Positions 7,519 to 15,873 of a DNA stretch of 47,645 bases are shown here, in pieces. The notes beneath the pieces were generated by a model, which did no database searches, was not told the origin of the DNA, and saw only the letters and a program-made list of their open reading frames with translations. Where the stretch lies: contig DHVE01000023.1 of NCBI GenBank assembly GCA_002412495.1, positions 1 to 47,645 of the forward strand, read 5' to 3'. Position numbers and translations under genes: made by a program. The stretch comes from Betaproteobacteria bacterium UBA5216. GTDB taxonomy: Bacteria; Pseudomonadota; Gammaproteobacteria; Burkholderiales; SG8-41. Within the stretch, counting starts at the first letter, position 1. Each line of letters opens with the position of its first letter.

Positions 7519-8721
7519 TCAGGCAACACGCGGCCGGCGCGCGAATGCGAGCAACAGCAGTGACAGCAGCGACACCGCGGTCAGCGACCAGAACGTCAGC
7601 GCGTACGATCCCACACCGCCATACGCCAGCGCAAACAACGACGGCCCGAACAACACGCCGCCGAACATGAAAAACGAGGTTCCGCCCGCGATCGCACCGG
7701 CCATGCCCGGCGGACTCAAACGCGCTGCCTCGCCATGAAACACGCCGTTCCACCCCGCCGCCGCGGAGCCAAGCACAAAAAAGAACATCAGCGTCAGCGG
7801 CCGCGGCCACGCCGCGTCAAATTGCGTCAATGCAATGGTGGTCACCACGCTGATCATACAGATCAGCATCATCACCGCGAAACCGCTGCCGATGCGGTCC
7901 GCCGTCCAGCCCCAGAATATGCGTGACGCAAAGCCGCCAAACTGAATCGCCGAGAGCATCACGCCCGCTTCCAGCAAACCAAACCGGTGTTCCACCACCA
8001 GATAAATCACCGTGAATGAAAACAAGCAACGCTGTATCGCCGACAGCAGGCTGCCGACGATGGACAGCCAGCGCAGATCATGGGCGCACCACACCAGCGT
8101 CACCGTGGCCCACACGCCGGGCTGCTTCTCGTTGCTTTGCCCGCGATCGGCATCCCACGTCTCGCGATACGGTTGTATCGCCAACAGCGTGATCACGCCG
8201 GCGGTGGCAATCACGGCCATCGCCCACTGCCAACCGACGCTTACGGCCAGCGCGGGCGCCATCAAGGCGGCAATCACGCCGCCCGCCGGCACGCCGGTCT
8301 GCTTGATCGAAAATATCAGGTTGCGGCGTTCGGGCGGCGTGTACTTCACCAGCATGTGCGCCGCCGCCGGATTGATCAAACCCAGTCCAATGCCGCAAAG
8401 CACCGAGCCGAGCGCCACCGCATAAAGGCTGGGAACCGCATACAGCAGCGTGCCCACGGCGCAAATCAAGACGCAAAGTTGCGTGGTGCGCGCCGCGCCA
8501 TAGCACAACACCACCGGCCCGCCGGTGGCCGCCGCGACTGCCGCCACGCCAAAGGTCAAACTCACCTGCACGCCGATCAGCGCCGCATTGACACCCAGCG
8601 ACTCCGCCAGCTTGGGTGCGATCGAGGGCAAGACATGATTGGACATCGCCACCAGCAATTGCCCCACGGTGGCAACGATGGTAACCAGCCACCAAGTAGG
8701 CGCGTCAGATGGCGATTTCAC
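7519..8721 (-). CDS. MFS transporter, paralogue B
   Basis: A 400-residue major facilitator with 12 hydrophobic helices, collinear with the neighbouring transporter, so the two probably arose by tandem duplication. Shared elements include LPSIAPKLAESLGV near residues 31-44, SIKQTGVPAGG in the fifth helix region and FGGFASRIFWGWTADRIG in the second half. It starts with ATG at 8721 and is divergent from the caspase-like gene, leaving about 120 bases of shared upstream DNA. No ligand-specific motif was recognised. Confidence 0.88.
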   Translation of the reverse strand: MKSPSDAPTWWLVTIVATVGQLLVAMSNHVLPSIAPKLAESLGVNAALIGVQVSLTFGVAAVAAATGGPVVLCYGAARTTQLCVLICAVGTLLYAVPSLYAVALGSVLCGIGLGLINPAAAHMLVKYTPPERRNLIFSIKQTGVPAGGVIAALMAPALAVSVGWQWAMAVIATAGVITLLAIQPYRETWDADRGQSNEKQPGVWATVTLVWCAHDLRWLSIVGSLLSAIQRCLFSFTVIYLVVEHRFGLLEAGVMLSAIQFGGFASRIFWGWTADRIGSGFAVMMLICMISVVTTIALTQFDAAWPRPLTLMFFFVLGSAAAGWNGVFHGEAARLSPPGMAGAIAGGTSFFMFGGVLFGPSLFALAYGGVGSYALTFWSLTAVSLLSLLLLAFARRPRVA

Positions 8722-8841
8722 GGCGAAGGCAAATGAATGGACAAGGCATCACTGGAATTTACGTTACCGGCATCGATGTCCGCAATGCCGGCAACGGCAC
8801 TATTTACCGGCTTTCACGGGATTTGCTACCATATTCACAGT

Positions 8842-10581
8842 ATGCGGACATTCCCTCAGTGGCTTCATTACTTGCTGGCCACCTTGCTGGCGTGCGCGTG
8901 CCTGATCGCGCAGGCGCAGCCGCGCACAGCCGCCACCGGCGCGGAACACCGCATTGCACTGGTCATCGGCAACAGCAACTACAAGGATGCACCGCTCGCC
9001 AATCCGGTTAACGACGCGACGGCCATCGCCAAGACGCTGCAAGGACTTGGCTTCAAGGTGATTCTGCGCACCAATGTGTCGCAAAGCCAGATGCGCCAGG
9101 CGGTGCGCGAATTCGGCGACGAGCTGCACGCCGGCCGCGGCGTGGGCCTGTTTTATTTTGCGGGCCACGGCATGCAGATCAACAACCGCAATTTCCTGAT
9201 TCCGGTGGGCACCGACATACGCCGCGAATATGAAGTCGAAGATCAGTCGGTGGATGCCGGCAGCGTGTTGTCAATGATGCAAAGCGCGAGAGCGCGCGTC
9301 AACATCGTGATCCTCGATGCCTGCCGCAACAACCCTTTCGCGCGCAGCTTCCGCAATTCCACGGTGGGCTTGGCGCCGATGCAGGCGCCCGCCGGCACGC
9401 TGCTCGCCTACGCTACCGCGCCGGGTGAAGTTGCCAGCGACGGCACCGGCCAATACGGCCTTTACACGCAGCACCTGCTGAACAACATGCGTTTGCCCGG
9501 CCTCAAAATTGAAGACGTGTTCAAGAACGTGCGTGCCAGCGTGCGGCAGGAATCCGGCGGCAAACAAACCCCGTGGGAAAACACCTCGCTTGAGGGTGAG
9601 TTTTATTTCAACGTTAACGTCACGGTGAATATTCAGGCGGCGCCAGCGACTCCCGTCACACCCGGCGTATCACGCGCGGACATCGAAAACGCCGTCGCGG
9701 CGGCGCTCGCTAAACGAGAACAGAACGATTCCGCGCGCCGTAAGGCGCAACAACTGGAGATCGAACGCGCGGTGCAGGCCGCCCTGAGAAAACGCGAAGA
9801 GGAAGCCGCCGCCGCGCAATCGACCAGACAAAGTCAGGAGGCGCAGGCGGCCCGCGCAGCCATTGAGCGGCTCAAGCAGGAATTGGCGGAACTGCAATCC
9901 GCCAACAAAGCGCAGGCATCGCCACCAGTCACCCCATCCGCAAACACGCCGGCGTCGCCGGAGCAAGTCGCGTTGGCCGCGCCAACCACCCGGCCCGCGC
10001 CGACGTTTGCCGCGGGCCAACCCGTGGCAAGACCCGATATAGCGGCGGGCGACCGGTGGCGCTTTCAGGTAACGGATTTGTTTTCACGCACCACCAAAGA
10101 TGTCACCGTCGAAGTGCAATCGATTACCGAAAATCGCATTTACACGCAGGATACACAAGGCGCGTCTATTCAGGTGTGGGACCGGCACTGGAACCTGCTG
10201 CGTGACGGCAATACCGATTATTCATCGCCCTATCCGGCGCTGCAGTTTCCGCTGAACGCCGGAAAAAAATGGAACAGCGAGATCAAATATGAGTACATGG
10301 GCGGTAATTGGCGGCAGCAGACCACGGCTACTATCGTCGGCTGGGAAAAGCTCAAAGTGCCCGCCGGCGTGTTTGACGTGTTAAAGATCGAGATACGCGG
10401 CCATTGGCAACACGACCACGTGCGCTTTTCCACCAGCGGAAACATTACCGATGTGCTGTACTACGCGCCGCAGACTGGAAATTTTATCAAGCGGGAAATC
10501 AACAGAACATCATACGGGCCCCCCAATGCACCCAGTCACGCGATCCAGGAGCGATGGGAACTCGCCGAAGCCATGAAGTGA
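8842..10581 (+). CDS. Secreted caspase-family (C14) protein with coiled coil and novel C-terminal domain
   Basis: About 579 residues from the ATG at 8842, which gives a good signal peptide (MRTFPQWLHYLLATLLACAC, cleavage near AQA-Q). Longer in-frame starts to 8737 would bury it. The p20-like caspase fold (about 36-270) begins HRIALVIGNSNY and has the catalytic pair His109 (YFAGHG) and Cys161 (LDACRNNP). Residues about 300-385 are an alanine/glutamate/arginine-rich coiled coil, then a proline-rich linker. A C-terminal beta-rich domain (about 430-575) contains GDRWRFQVTD and VPAGVFDVLKIEI. Many bacterial homologues are periplasmic with unknown substrates. It stands alone between divergent MFS and convergent cupin genes. 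Confidence 0.88.
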   Translation: MRTFPQWLHYLLATLLACACLIAQAQPRTAATGAEHRIALVIGNSNYKDAPLANPVNDATAIAKTLQGLGFKVILRTNVSQSQMRQAVREFGDELHAGRGVGLFYFAGHGMQINNRNFLIPVGTDIRREYEVEDQSVDAGSVLSMMQSARARVNIVILDACRNNPFARSFRNSTVGLAPMQAPAGTLLAYATAPGEVASDGTGQYGLYTQHLLNNMRLPGLKIEDVFKNVRASVRQESGGKQTPWENTSLEGEFYFNVNVTVNIQAAPATPVTPGVSRADIENAVAAALAKREQNDSARRKAQQLEIERAVQAALRKREEEAAAAQSTRQSQEAQAARAAIERLKQELAELQSANKAQASPPVTPSANTPASPEQVALAAPTTRPAPTFAAGQPVARPDIAAGDRWRFQVTDLFSRTTKDVTVEVQSITENRIYTQDTQGASIQVWDRHWNLLRDGNTDYSSPYPALQFPLNAGKKWNSEIKYEYMGGNWRQQTTATIVGWEKLKVPAGVFDVLKIEIRGHWQHDHVRFSTSGNITDVLYYAPQTGNFIKREINRTSYGPPNAPSHAIQERWELAEAMK

Positions 10582-10587
10582 TTGCCG

Positions 10588-11031
10588 TCAGGACGATTGC
10601 GCGTTGCCTGCCGAGCTATAAGACATATCCCGCAACGCCGGCTGCAACTGTTTGAACTCCACCGGCACAAAATCATAGCCGTCGTGCGGCGCATGCACAA
10701 TGAGAAAAAACGCTTCGTCGGTTTTGCTGGGATTAAACACTTCGTGGCGCACGCCCGGCGGCATGGCGCAAAACGCACCCGGCTTTAGTTCAAAAATGCC
10801 ATGGCCGTGCTGGCCTTCGTAACGGATTTCCAGCAAGCCCTTCACGCCGACGAACAAATCGTAAACCCGCGAATGCAAATGGCGCGGCACGCCGGAGCCG
10901 GGCGCCACGCGAAACACCGCCGACTGCACCGGCCCGTCTTCGTGGATCACGCCCTTCTCACAGCCGGGGCGGCGCGAGGCGAAATCAATCCGGGTGATAT
11001 CGTCGATTTTGATGACCGGCTGCTGGCCCAT
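10588..11031 (-). CDS. Cupin domain protein
   Basis: A 147-residue single-domain cupin starting at the ATG at 11031, which has an AAAGGAAG ribosome site. Cupin motif 1 is visible as PGSGVPRHLHSRVYDLFVG (HxH with Asp in place of the usual Glu) and motif 2 as PPGVRHEVFN, so a metal site of His, His, Asp and His is plausible. Such small cupins can be dioxygenases, isomerases or ligand sensors. It is divergent from the MDR/UbiD operon, with a 157-base intergenic region, so a role linked to that pathway is possible but not shown. Confidence 0.87.
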   Translation of the reverse strand: MGQQPVIKIDDITRIDFASRRPGCEKGVIHEDGPVQSAVFRVAPGSGVPRHLHSRVYDLFVGVKGLLEIRYEGQHGHGIFELKPGAFCAMPPGVRHEVFNPSKTDEAFFLIVHAPHDGYDFVPVEFKQLQPALRDMSYSSAGNAQSS

Positions 11032-11188
11032 GAGACTTCCTTTCGCTTGGCGATTACGTTGCCCGCGATGATCGCACAAGCGCATTGAGTACACCCATAA
11101 AAGCCCGGATAATGACCGCCTCTAGCGCCTCATGCCCCTCTTGCGTCTTTAGGGCGCGCCGGCAAAACCATCCCTTCGGAGCATCACG

Positions 11189-12193
11189 ATGAAAGCAGTC
11201 GTTCTCAACAAACATGGCAACCTCGATGAATTGCAGTTGGTAACGGATTTCCCCGATCCGGTCGTCGTTGAAGACCATGTGGTGATTCGCGTCGGCGCGA
11301 CGTCCTTCAATTACCACGATGTGTTCACCGTGCGCGGCATGCCGGGCATCAAGGTGCCGTTCCCGATGATTATCGGGCTCGACATCGCGGGCGAAATTCT
11401 TGAAGTCGGCAGTGGCGTAACAGGCTGGAAAAAAGGCGACCGCGTGCTGGTAAACCCGCTGAACAAGAAAAAAGGCCTGATGGGCGAAATGATGCACGGC
11501 GGCCTGGCGGAAAAATGCCTCGTCGCGGCGGACCAGTTAATCGCCATGCCGGACAACGTGACCTACGAGCAGGCGGCGTCGCTGCCAGTGGCCTACGGCA
11601 CCGCGCACCGCATGATCATCACGCACAACACGATTAAAAATGGCGACAAGGTTTTGGTGCTGGGAGCATCGGGCGGTGTCGGCACCGGCTGCGTGCTGCT
11701 CGCCAAAATGCTGGGCGCGGAAGTCATTGCCTGCGCGTCTAGCGCCGACAAGATCCAGCGGCTCAAAGACCTTGGCGCGGATCACGTGATCAATTACAAA
11801 GACACCGATTTCTCGAAATGGGCCATCGAAAAGTTCGGCAAGCCGCAGCGCCGCAACAACGAAGGCGGCGTGGATGTGGTGATCAACTTCACCGGCGGTG
11901 ACACTTGGGGCTCCACTCTCAGGTGTGTCAAACGCGGCGGAAAAATTCTCGTGTGCGGCGCGACCGCGGGCTACGACCCGAAAGAAGATTTACGCTACGT
12001 ATGGAGCTTTGAATTGCAGATCATTGGCTCCAACAGTTTTTACGATGAAAACCTGAAAGCACTGATGGACATGATTCAGCAGGGCACCATGAAGCCGGTG
12101 ATCGATGAAGTGCTGCCGCTGGAACGCGCCGCCGAAGGACTGCGGCTGATTGAGAATCGCGAAGTGTTTGGGAAGGTCATCATCAAGCCATAA
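11189..12193 (+). CDS. MDR-family NAD(P)-dependent oxidoreductase (zinc-lacking, quinone-reductase-like)
   Basis: A 334-residue medium-chain dehydrogenase/reductase. The GroES-like N-terminal half includes FNYHDVFTVRGMPG and GLDIAGEILEVGSGV. The Rossmann half has VLGASGGVGTGCVLLAK (about 162-178) for the dinucleotide. The four-Cys structural zinc loop and the catalytic Cys/GHE zinc site of true alcohol dehydrogenases are absent, pointing to an enoyl or quinone reductase-type reaction. First gene of the acyl-CoA ligase/UbiD operon. A GGAG site lies about a dozen bases upstream of the ATG. Confidence 0.9.
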   Translation: MKAVVLNKHGNLDELQLVTDFPDPVVVEDHVVIRVGATSFNYHDVFTVRGMPGIKVPFPMIIGLDIAGEILEVGSGVTGWKKGDRVLVNPLNKKKGLMGEMMHGGLAEKCLVAADQLIAMPDNVTYEQAASLPVAYGTAHRMIITHNTIKNGDKVLVLGASGGVGTGCVLLAKMLGAEVIACASSADKIQRLKDLGADHVINYKDTDFSKWAIEKFGKPQRRNNEGGVDVVINFTGGDTWGSTLRCVKRGGKILVCGATAGYDPKEDLRYVWSFELQIIGSNSFYDENLKALMDMIQQGTMKPVIDEVLPLERAAEGLRLIENREVFGKVIIKP

Positions 12194-12204
12194 CCATATG
12201 TTTT
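12191..12204 (+). repeat. 14-bp repeat, copy 1 (gap before acyl-CoA ligase)
   Basis: TAACCATATGTTTT overlaps the MDR gene stop codon and occupies much of the 36-base gap before the acyl-CoA ligase. An identical 14-mer is at 14202-14215 in the gap before ubiD. The core contains the palindrome CATATG. A regulator site or a translation-related element is possible, and so is chance in AT-rich gaps. Confidence 0.5.
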
Positions 12205-12229
12205 AAACGGCTTTATTACAACACCTGCA

Positions 12230-13765
12230 ATGAACAAACCCGCCATCGCCTGCCCCGAGGCACGCGGCCACACAGGCAATCTTGGTGCGCTGTTTGCCGC
12301 GCACGCCGATAGCGCACGCACGGCCCTCATTGATCTGAACAACCCGGCGCAGCCGCGCGCGGTGAGCTTTCGTGAGCTTGATGGCCTCTGCAATGGTGTC
12401 GCTCGCGGTCTCGCGCGCGCGGGCCTCAAGCCTGGCGACCGCATCGGCATTTTGTCGCAGAACCGTGTTGAGTTTGTCGCCACGCTATTGGGCGCCATGC
12501 GTGCGGGCGTGGTGCCGGTGCCGGTCAACATCAAGCTCGCGGTGGATACCGCGCATTACATCCTCAACGACGCTGGCGCCAAATGCGTGTTCATCGAAAG
12601 CGCGTATCGCAAACTCTGTCCGGCAAATGTGCGGACGGTTGAATACGGTAGCGCGTACGAAGCCTTCTTGGATCCCGGCGCTTTCACGGCATTTGAACCT
12701 GTGGCCGATACCGTTGCGATCCAGCCCTATACCTCTGGCTCCACCGGTCGCCCAAAGGGCGTGCTGCTCGCGCACTACGGTCAAAACTGGAGCCGACTGA
12801 TTCTCGCGCACACGCGTGGCACGAATGAAAACGATGTGATTCTCGTGGCCGCACCGCTGTATCACAAGAACGCGCTGAACGCGATCAAGCAGGGCCTCAC
12901 CGCCAGCGCGCAACTGGTGCTGATGCCGCAGTTCAACATCGAACGTTATATCGAGGCCATGGGCCGCTACCGCGCAACCGTGATCTCCGGCGTGCCGACG
13001 ATGATGTCGATGATCCTCACGCGGCGCGACTTGCTGGCCAAGATTGATACCTCCAGCGTGCGCACGGTGATGATGGGTTCGGCACCCTCCTCCACGCAGT
13101 TGCTGGTGGAATTAAAAACCGTGTTCCCCAAGGCCGAGGCGCTGGTGGTCTATGGTGTTACCGAAGGCGGCCCGGTGCCGTTGGGGCCGCACCCGGACGG
13201 CAAGCCGCGCCCGGCGGGCTCCATTGGCACACCCTACGCCGGCACGTACGCCAAACTCATTGGCGGCCTCCATGAAAACGAAGGTGAACTGCTACTGAAA
13301 AACCCCGGCATTCTGCTCGGCTACCACAACCTGCCGGACGAGACCGCCAAGCGCTTGCGCGACGGCTGGTATTACACGGGCGACATCTGCCGCCGCGACG
13401 CGGAAGGCTTTTATTATTTTGTCGGCCGCACCGACGACATGTTTGTGTGCGGCGGCGAGAATATTTTTCCAATTGAAGTCGAATCACTGCTGGAAAAACA
13501 CCCGGCGGTGCATCAAGCTTACGTGATGCCTTTCGCGCACGCGCTCAAAGACAAAGTGCCCTACGCCTTTGTCGTGCCACGCGCGGGCAAAAGCGTCAGC
13601 GAGGAAGAACTCAAGCAATTCGCGCTCGCCCACGGCCCGGCGTATCAGCATCCACGCCGCGTGTTTTTTCTGGAACAACTGCCGCTGGCCGGCACCAATA
13701 AAGTCGATCAACAACAACTGCGGCATCTCGTAACGTCGCTCGCCGGAGAATCACAACATGTCTGA
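12230..13765 (+). CDS. Acyl-CoA synthetase (AMP-forming, ANL superfamily)
   Basis: A 511-residue adenylate-forming ligase that activates a carboxylic acid to its CoA thioester via acyl-AMP. The core motifs are in order: YTSGSTGRPKGVLLAH (about 167-182), YGVTEGGPVP, YYTGDICRRDAEGFYYFVGR with the conserved Asp, and GGENIFPIEVE. The C-terminal GTNKVDQQ contains the catalytic lysine. The acid cannot be identified from motifs; an aromatic or branched acid would suit its UbiD and thioesterase neighbours. No ribosome site is obvious before the ATG. Its end overlaps the thioesterase gene by 8 bases. Confidence 0.92.
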   Translation: MNKPAIACPEARGHTGNLGALFAAHADSARTALIDLNNPAQPRAVSFRELDGLCNGVARGLARAGLKPGDRIGILSQNRVEFVATLLGAMRAGVVPVPVNIKLAVDTAHYILNDAGAKCVFIESAYRKLCPANVRTVEYGSAYEAFLDPGAFTAFEPVADTVAIQPYTSGSTGRPKGVLLAHYGQNWSRLILAHTRGTNENDVILVAAPLYHKNALNAIKQGLTASAQLVLMPQFNIERYIEAMGRYRATVISGVPTMMSMILTRRDLLAKIDTSSVRTVMMGSAPSSTQLLVELKTVFPKAEALVVYGVTEGGPVPLGPHPDGKPRPAGSIGTPYAGTYAKLIGGLHENEGELLLKNPGILLGYHNLPDETAKRLRDGWYYTGDICRRDAEGFYYFVGRTDDMFVCGGENIFPIEVESLLEKHPAVHQAYVMPFAHALKDKVPYAFVVPRAGKSVSEEELKQFALAHGPAYQHPRRVFFLEQLPLAGTNKVDQQQLRHLVTSLAGESQHV

Positions 13766-14192
13766 AGCGCCATTCACTGCCGAAAGTCTCGAACAACGTC
13801 TCGCCCTCGGCCCGTTCAACCGCTGGCTTGGATTCAAGGTATTGAAGATGGACGACAGTGGTCTCGAGCTTAAAGCCACGTGGCGCGAAGAATGGGTGGT
13901 CAATCCGGATCGGCGCTACACGCACGGCGGCATCCTGGCAGCGATCATCGATGTCGCCGCCGACTACGCGATAGCCGCGAAGCTCGGCCGCCCGGTGCCC
14001 ACCATCGACATCCGCGTTGATTACCACAAGGCAGCGATGCCCGGCGATCTGGTCGCAAAGGCGAAAATCGTGCGGAGCGGCGGGCAGTATTCCACCGCCG
14101 AAGCGTATGTTTACGATCAGGAAGGCGCTTTGGTAGCCAGCGGTCGCGGCACCTACTATACCGCCCCGCCACCTCCGCTTAAGGCGAAGTAA
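13758..14192 (+). CDS. Hotdog-fold thioesterase (PaaI/YdiI-like)
   Basis: A 144-residue single hotdog domain. The motif THGGILAAIIDVAADYAI (about 55-72) carries the HGG turn and the Asp that acts as nucleophile or general base in PaaI-type acyl-CoA thioesterases. The strands DIRVDYHKAAMPGDL and AEAYVYDQEGALVASG complete the fold. It overlaps the ligase gene by 8 bases, so it is probably coupled translationally and hydrolyses a CoA ester made or recycled in the same pathway. Confidence 0.9.
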   Translation: MSEAPFTAESLEQRLALGPFNRWLGFKVLKMDDSGLELKATWREEWVVNPDRRYTHGGILAAIIDVAADYAIAAKLGRPVPTIDIRVDYHKAAMPGDLVAKAKIVRSGGQYSTAEAYVYDQEGALVASGRGTYYTAPPPPLKAK

Positions 14193-14201
14193 CAAAACTC
14201 G

Positions 14202-14215
14202 TAACCATATGTTTT
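14202..14215 (+). repeat. 14-bp repeat, copy 2 (gap before ubiD)
   Basis: TAACCATATGTTTT, identical to 12191-12204 and again in a short AT-rich gap inside the same operon, here 25 bases before the ubiD start. Both copies continue into T-rich/A-rich sequence. Confidence 0.5.
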
Positions 14216-14239
14216 TAAAAAGAATTTAATGAAACCCTT

Positions 14240-15853
14240 ATGAAAGCCTTGAGTGAAAACTTCCGCCAGTTTCTCGATCGCCTGCGTAGCGGCGGACACC
14301 TAATCGACATGAAACAACCTGTCGACATTCGTCACATCGCGACGCTGGTCGATCAATCCGACAAGGCGCTGTTTTTTCATAACGTCATCGGCTACGACAT
14401 GCCGGTGGTGTCGGGCATCATCCGCTCGCGCGAGCGCGCGATCATGTCGATGGGTTGCACCGAGTATGGACAGATTGAACAACGTCTGCGTCACGGCATC
14501 GATCATCCGATTGCACCACGTTACATCGAAACACCCGCGATGAAGCAGGTCGTCATGAAGGGCGATGACGTCGATTTGTTCAAGCTGCCAGTGCCGATGT
14601 CGTCGATCTACGACGGCGGACCGATGATCACCGCCGGGGTGGTGATGGCGCGCGATCCGGAATACGGCTTGAACTCCGGCTGCTACCGCTTCATGGTGAA
14701 AGAAAAAAATCTCACCGGTATCGACATCGTTACGCCCAACAATATGCGCATGTATGCGCAACGCGCGTATGAGGCGGGACGCGTGTGCCCGATTTCGATT
14801 TCCATAGGCACGCATCCGATGGAGATCATGGGCGCGAATTTCCGCGCGCCCATCGGCGTGGATGAAATGGGCATCACCGGCGGCATTCGTGGCGTGCCCG
14901 TCGAATTGGCACAGTGTGAAACCATCGATCTGCCCTGCGTGGCAGACGCCGAAATCGTGCTCGAAGGCGAAATTCTGCCGACGGGCTGGACTCACCCCGA
15001 AGGGCGCTTCGGCGAATTCACGCGGCTGATGGGCGGGCTGCACTGGAATCCGCTGGTGCGCATCAAGGCGGTGACGATGCGCCGCGATCCGATTTATTAC
15101 GCGCTGCACATGCCGTGGGAAAACACCTGGCTCGCTGCCCCCTCGCGTTATTCGGCGATCCGTGCCGCGCTCAAAAACGCCGGCGTGCAGGTGAAAGACA
15201 TTAACGTGACACTCGGCGGCTGTGCGTTCTGGCATGCGGTGATCTCGATCAAAAAACAGGCGGGCGAAGGCAAGAACGCGCTGCTCGCGGCGCTGTCGGT
15301 GCTCGACTTGAAACATGTGGTAGTGGTCGATGACGACATCGACGTGTTTAACGCGATGGACGTCGAATGGGCCATTGCCACGCGCGTACAGGGCGACCGC
15401 GATGTGATGATCATTCCCGGCGCGCGCGCGAAGCCGCTCGACCCCAGCCTCTCGGTGATGCCGCACGGCGTGGTGCCTACCGGCGCCAAGGTCGGCATCG
15501 ACGCCACCATCGGCGAAGGCATCCCGCGCGAACGCTTCGAGCGCATTGCCTACGCCTACGCGGACAAAGCCAAGATCGCCGATTACGCTGGGGGCAAATC
15601 GGACCCCGCCCCCGCCAAAGACGACATGGCCGACGCCAGCATCGACGCGCTGGCGAATGCCATACTCAAAGTCATCGAAAAGGAGCCGCTTTATTATTCC
15701 GCCGTCGCCGAGCGTTTTGCGGATCACACCTTTCAGGCAGTCGCGCGTGCGCTGGGCAAACTGCATACCGACGAAAAACTCTGGCAGGATCCGCGCGGCC
15801 GGCTGTGCGTGCGCGGCTCCGTGCATGCGGCCAAGGTGCCCGGGAAGATTTAA
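14240..15853 (+). CDS. UbiD family prenylated-FMN decarboxylase
   Basis: A 537-residue UbiD/Fdc-type enzyme, which reversibly decarboxylates aromatic or alpha,beta-unsaturated acids using prenylated FMN. The family signature HPEGRFGEF carries the two active-site glutamates (about Glu254 and Glu259, spaced as in Fdc1). KLPVPMSSIYDGGPMITAGV and GINVTLGGC-like blocks are in place, as is the conserved VVVDDDIDVFN near residue 355. The cofactor comes from UbiX, which is not in the window. The position after an acyl-CoA ligase and thioesterase suggests breakdown of an aromatic or unsaturated acid rather than ubiquinone synthesis. The C-terminal 60 residues form a winged-helix-like extension. Confidence 0.93.
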   Translation: MKALSENFRQFLDRLRSGGHLIDMKQPVDIRHIATLVDQSDKALFFHNVIGYDMPVVSGIIRSRERAIMSMGCTEYGQIEQRLRHGIDHPIAPRYIETPAMKQVVMKGDDVDLFKLPVPMSSIYDGGPMITAGVVMARDPEYGLNSGCYRFMVKEKNLTGIDIVTPNNMRMYAQRAYEAGRVCPISISIGTHPMEIMGANFRAPIGVDEMGITGGIRGVPVELAQCETIDLPCVADAEIVLEGEILPTGWTHPEGRFGEFTRLMGGLHWNPLVRIKAVTMRRDPIYYALHMPWENTWLAAPSRYSAIRAALKNAGVQVKDINVTLGGCAFWHAVISIKKQAGEGKNALLAALSVLDLKHVVVVDDDIDVFNAMDVEWAIATRVQGDRDVMIIPGARAKPLDPSLSVMPHGVVPTGAKVGIDATIGEGIPRERFERIAYAYADKAKIADYAGGKSDPAPAKDDMADASIDALANAILKVIEKEPLYYSAVAERFADHTFQAVARALGKLHTDEKLWQDPRGRLCVRGSVHAAKVPGKI

Positions 15854-15873
15854 GGTTCAACGGACAATAACCA

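Noticed and set aside
14300..15826. 508-codon open frame antisense to ubiD
   Set aside because: It mirrors the third-position GC bias of the UbiD gene. The translated product is rich in His and Arg with no domain, and it has no ribosome site. UbiD on the other strand is unambiguous.
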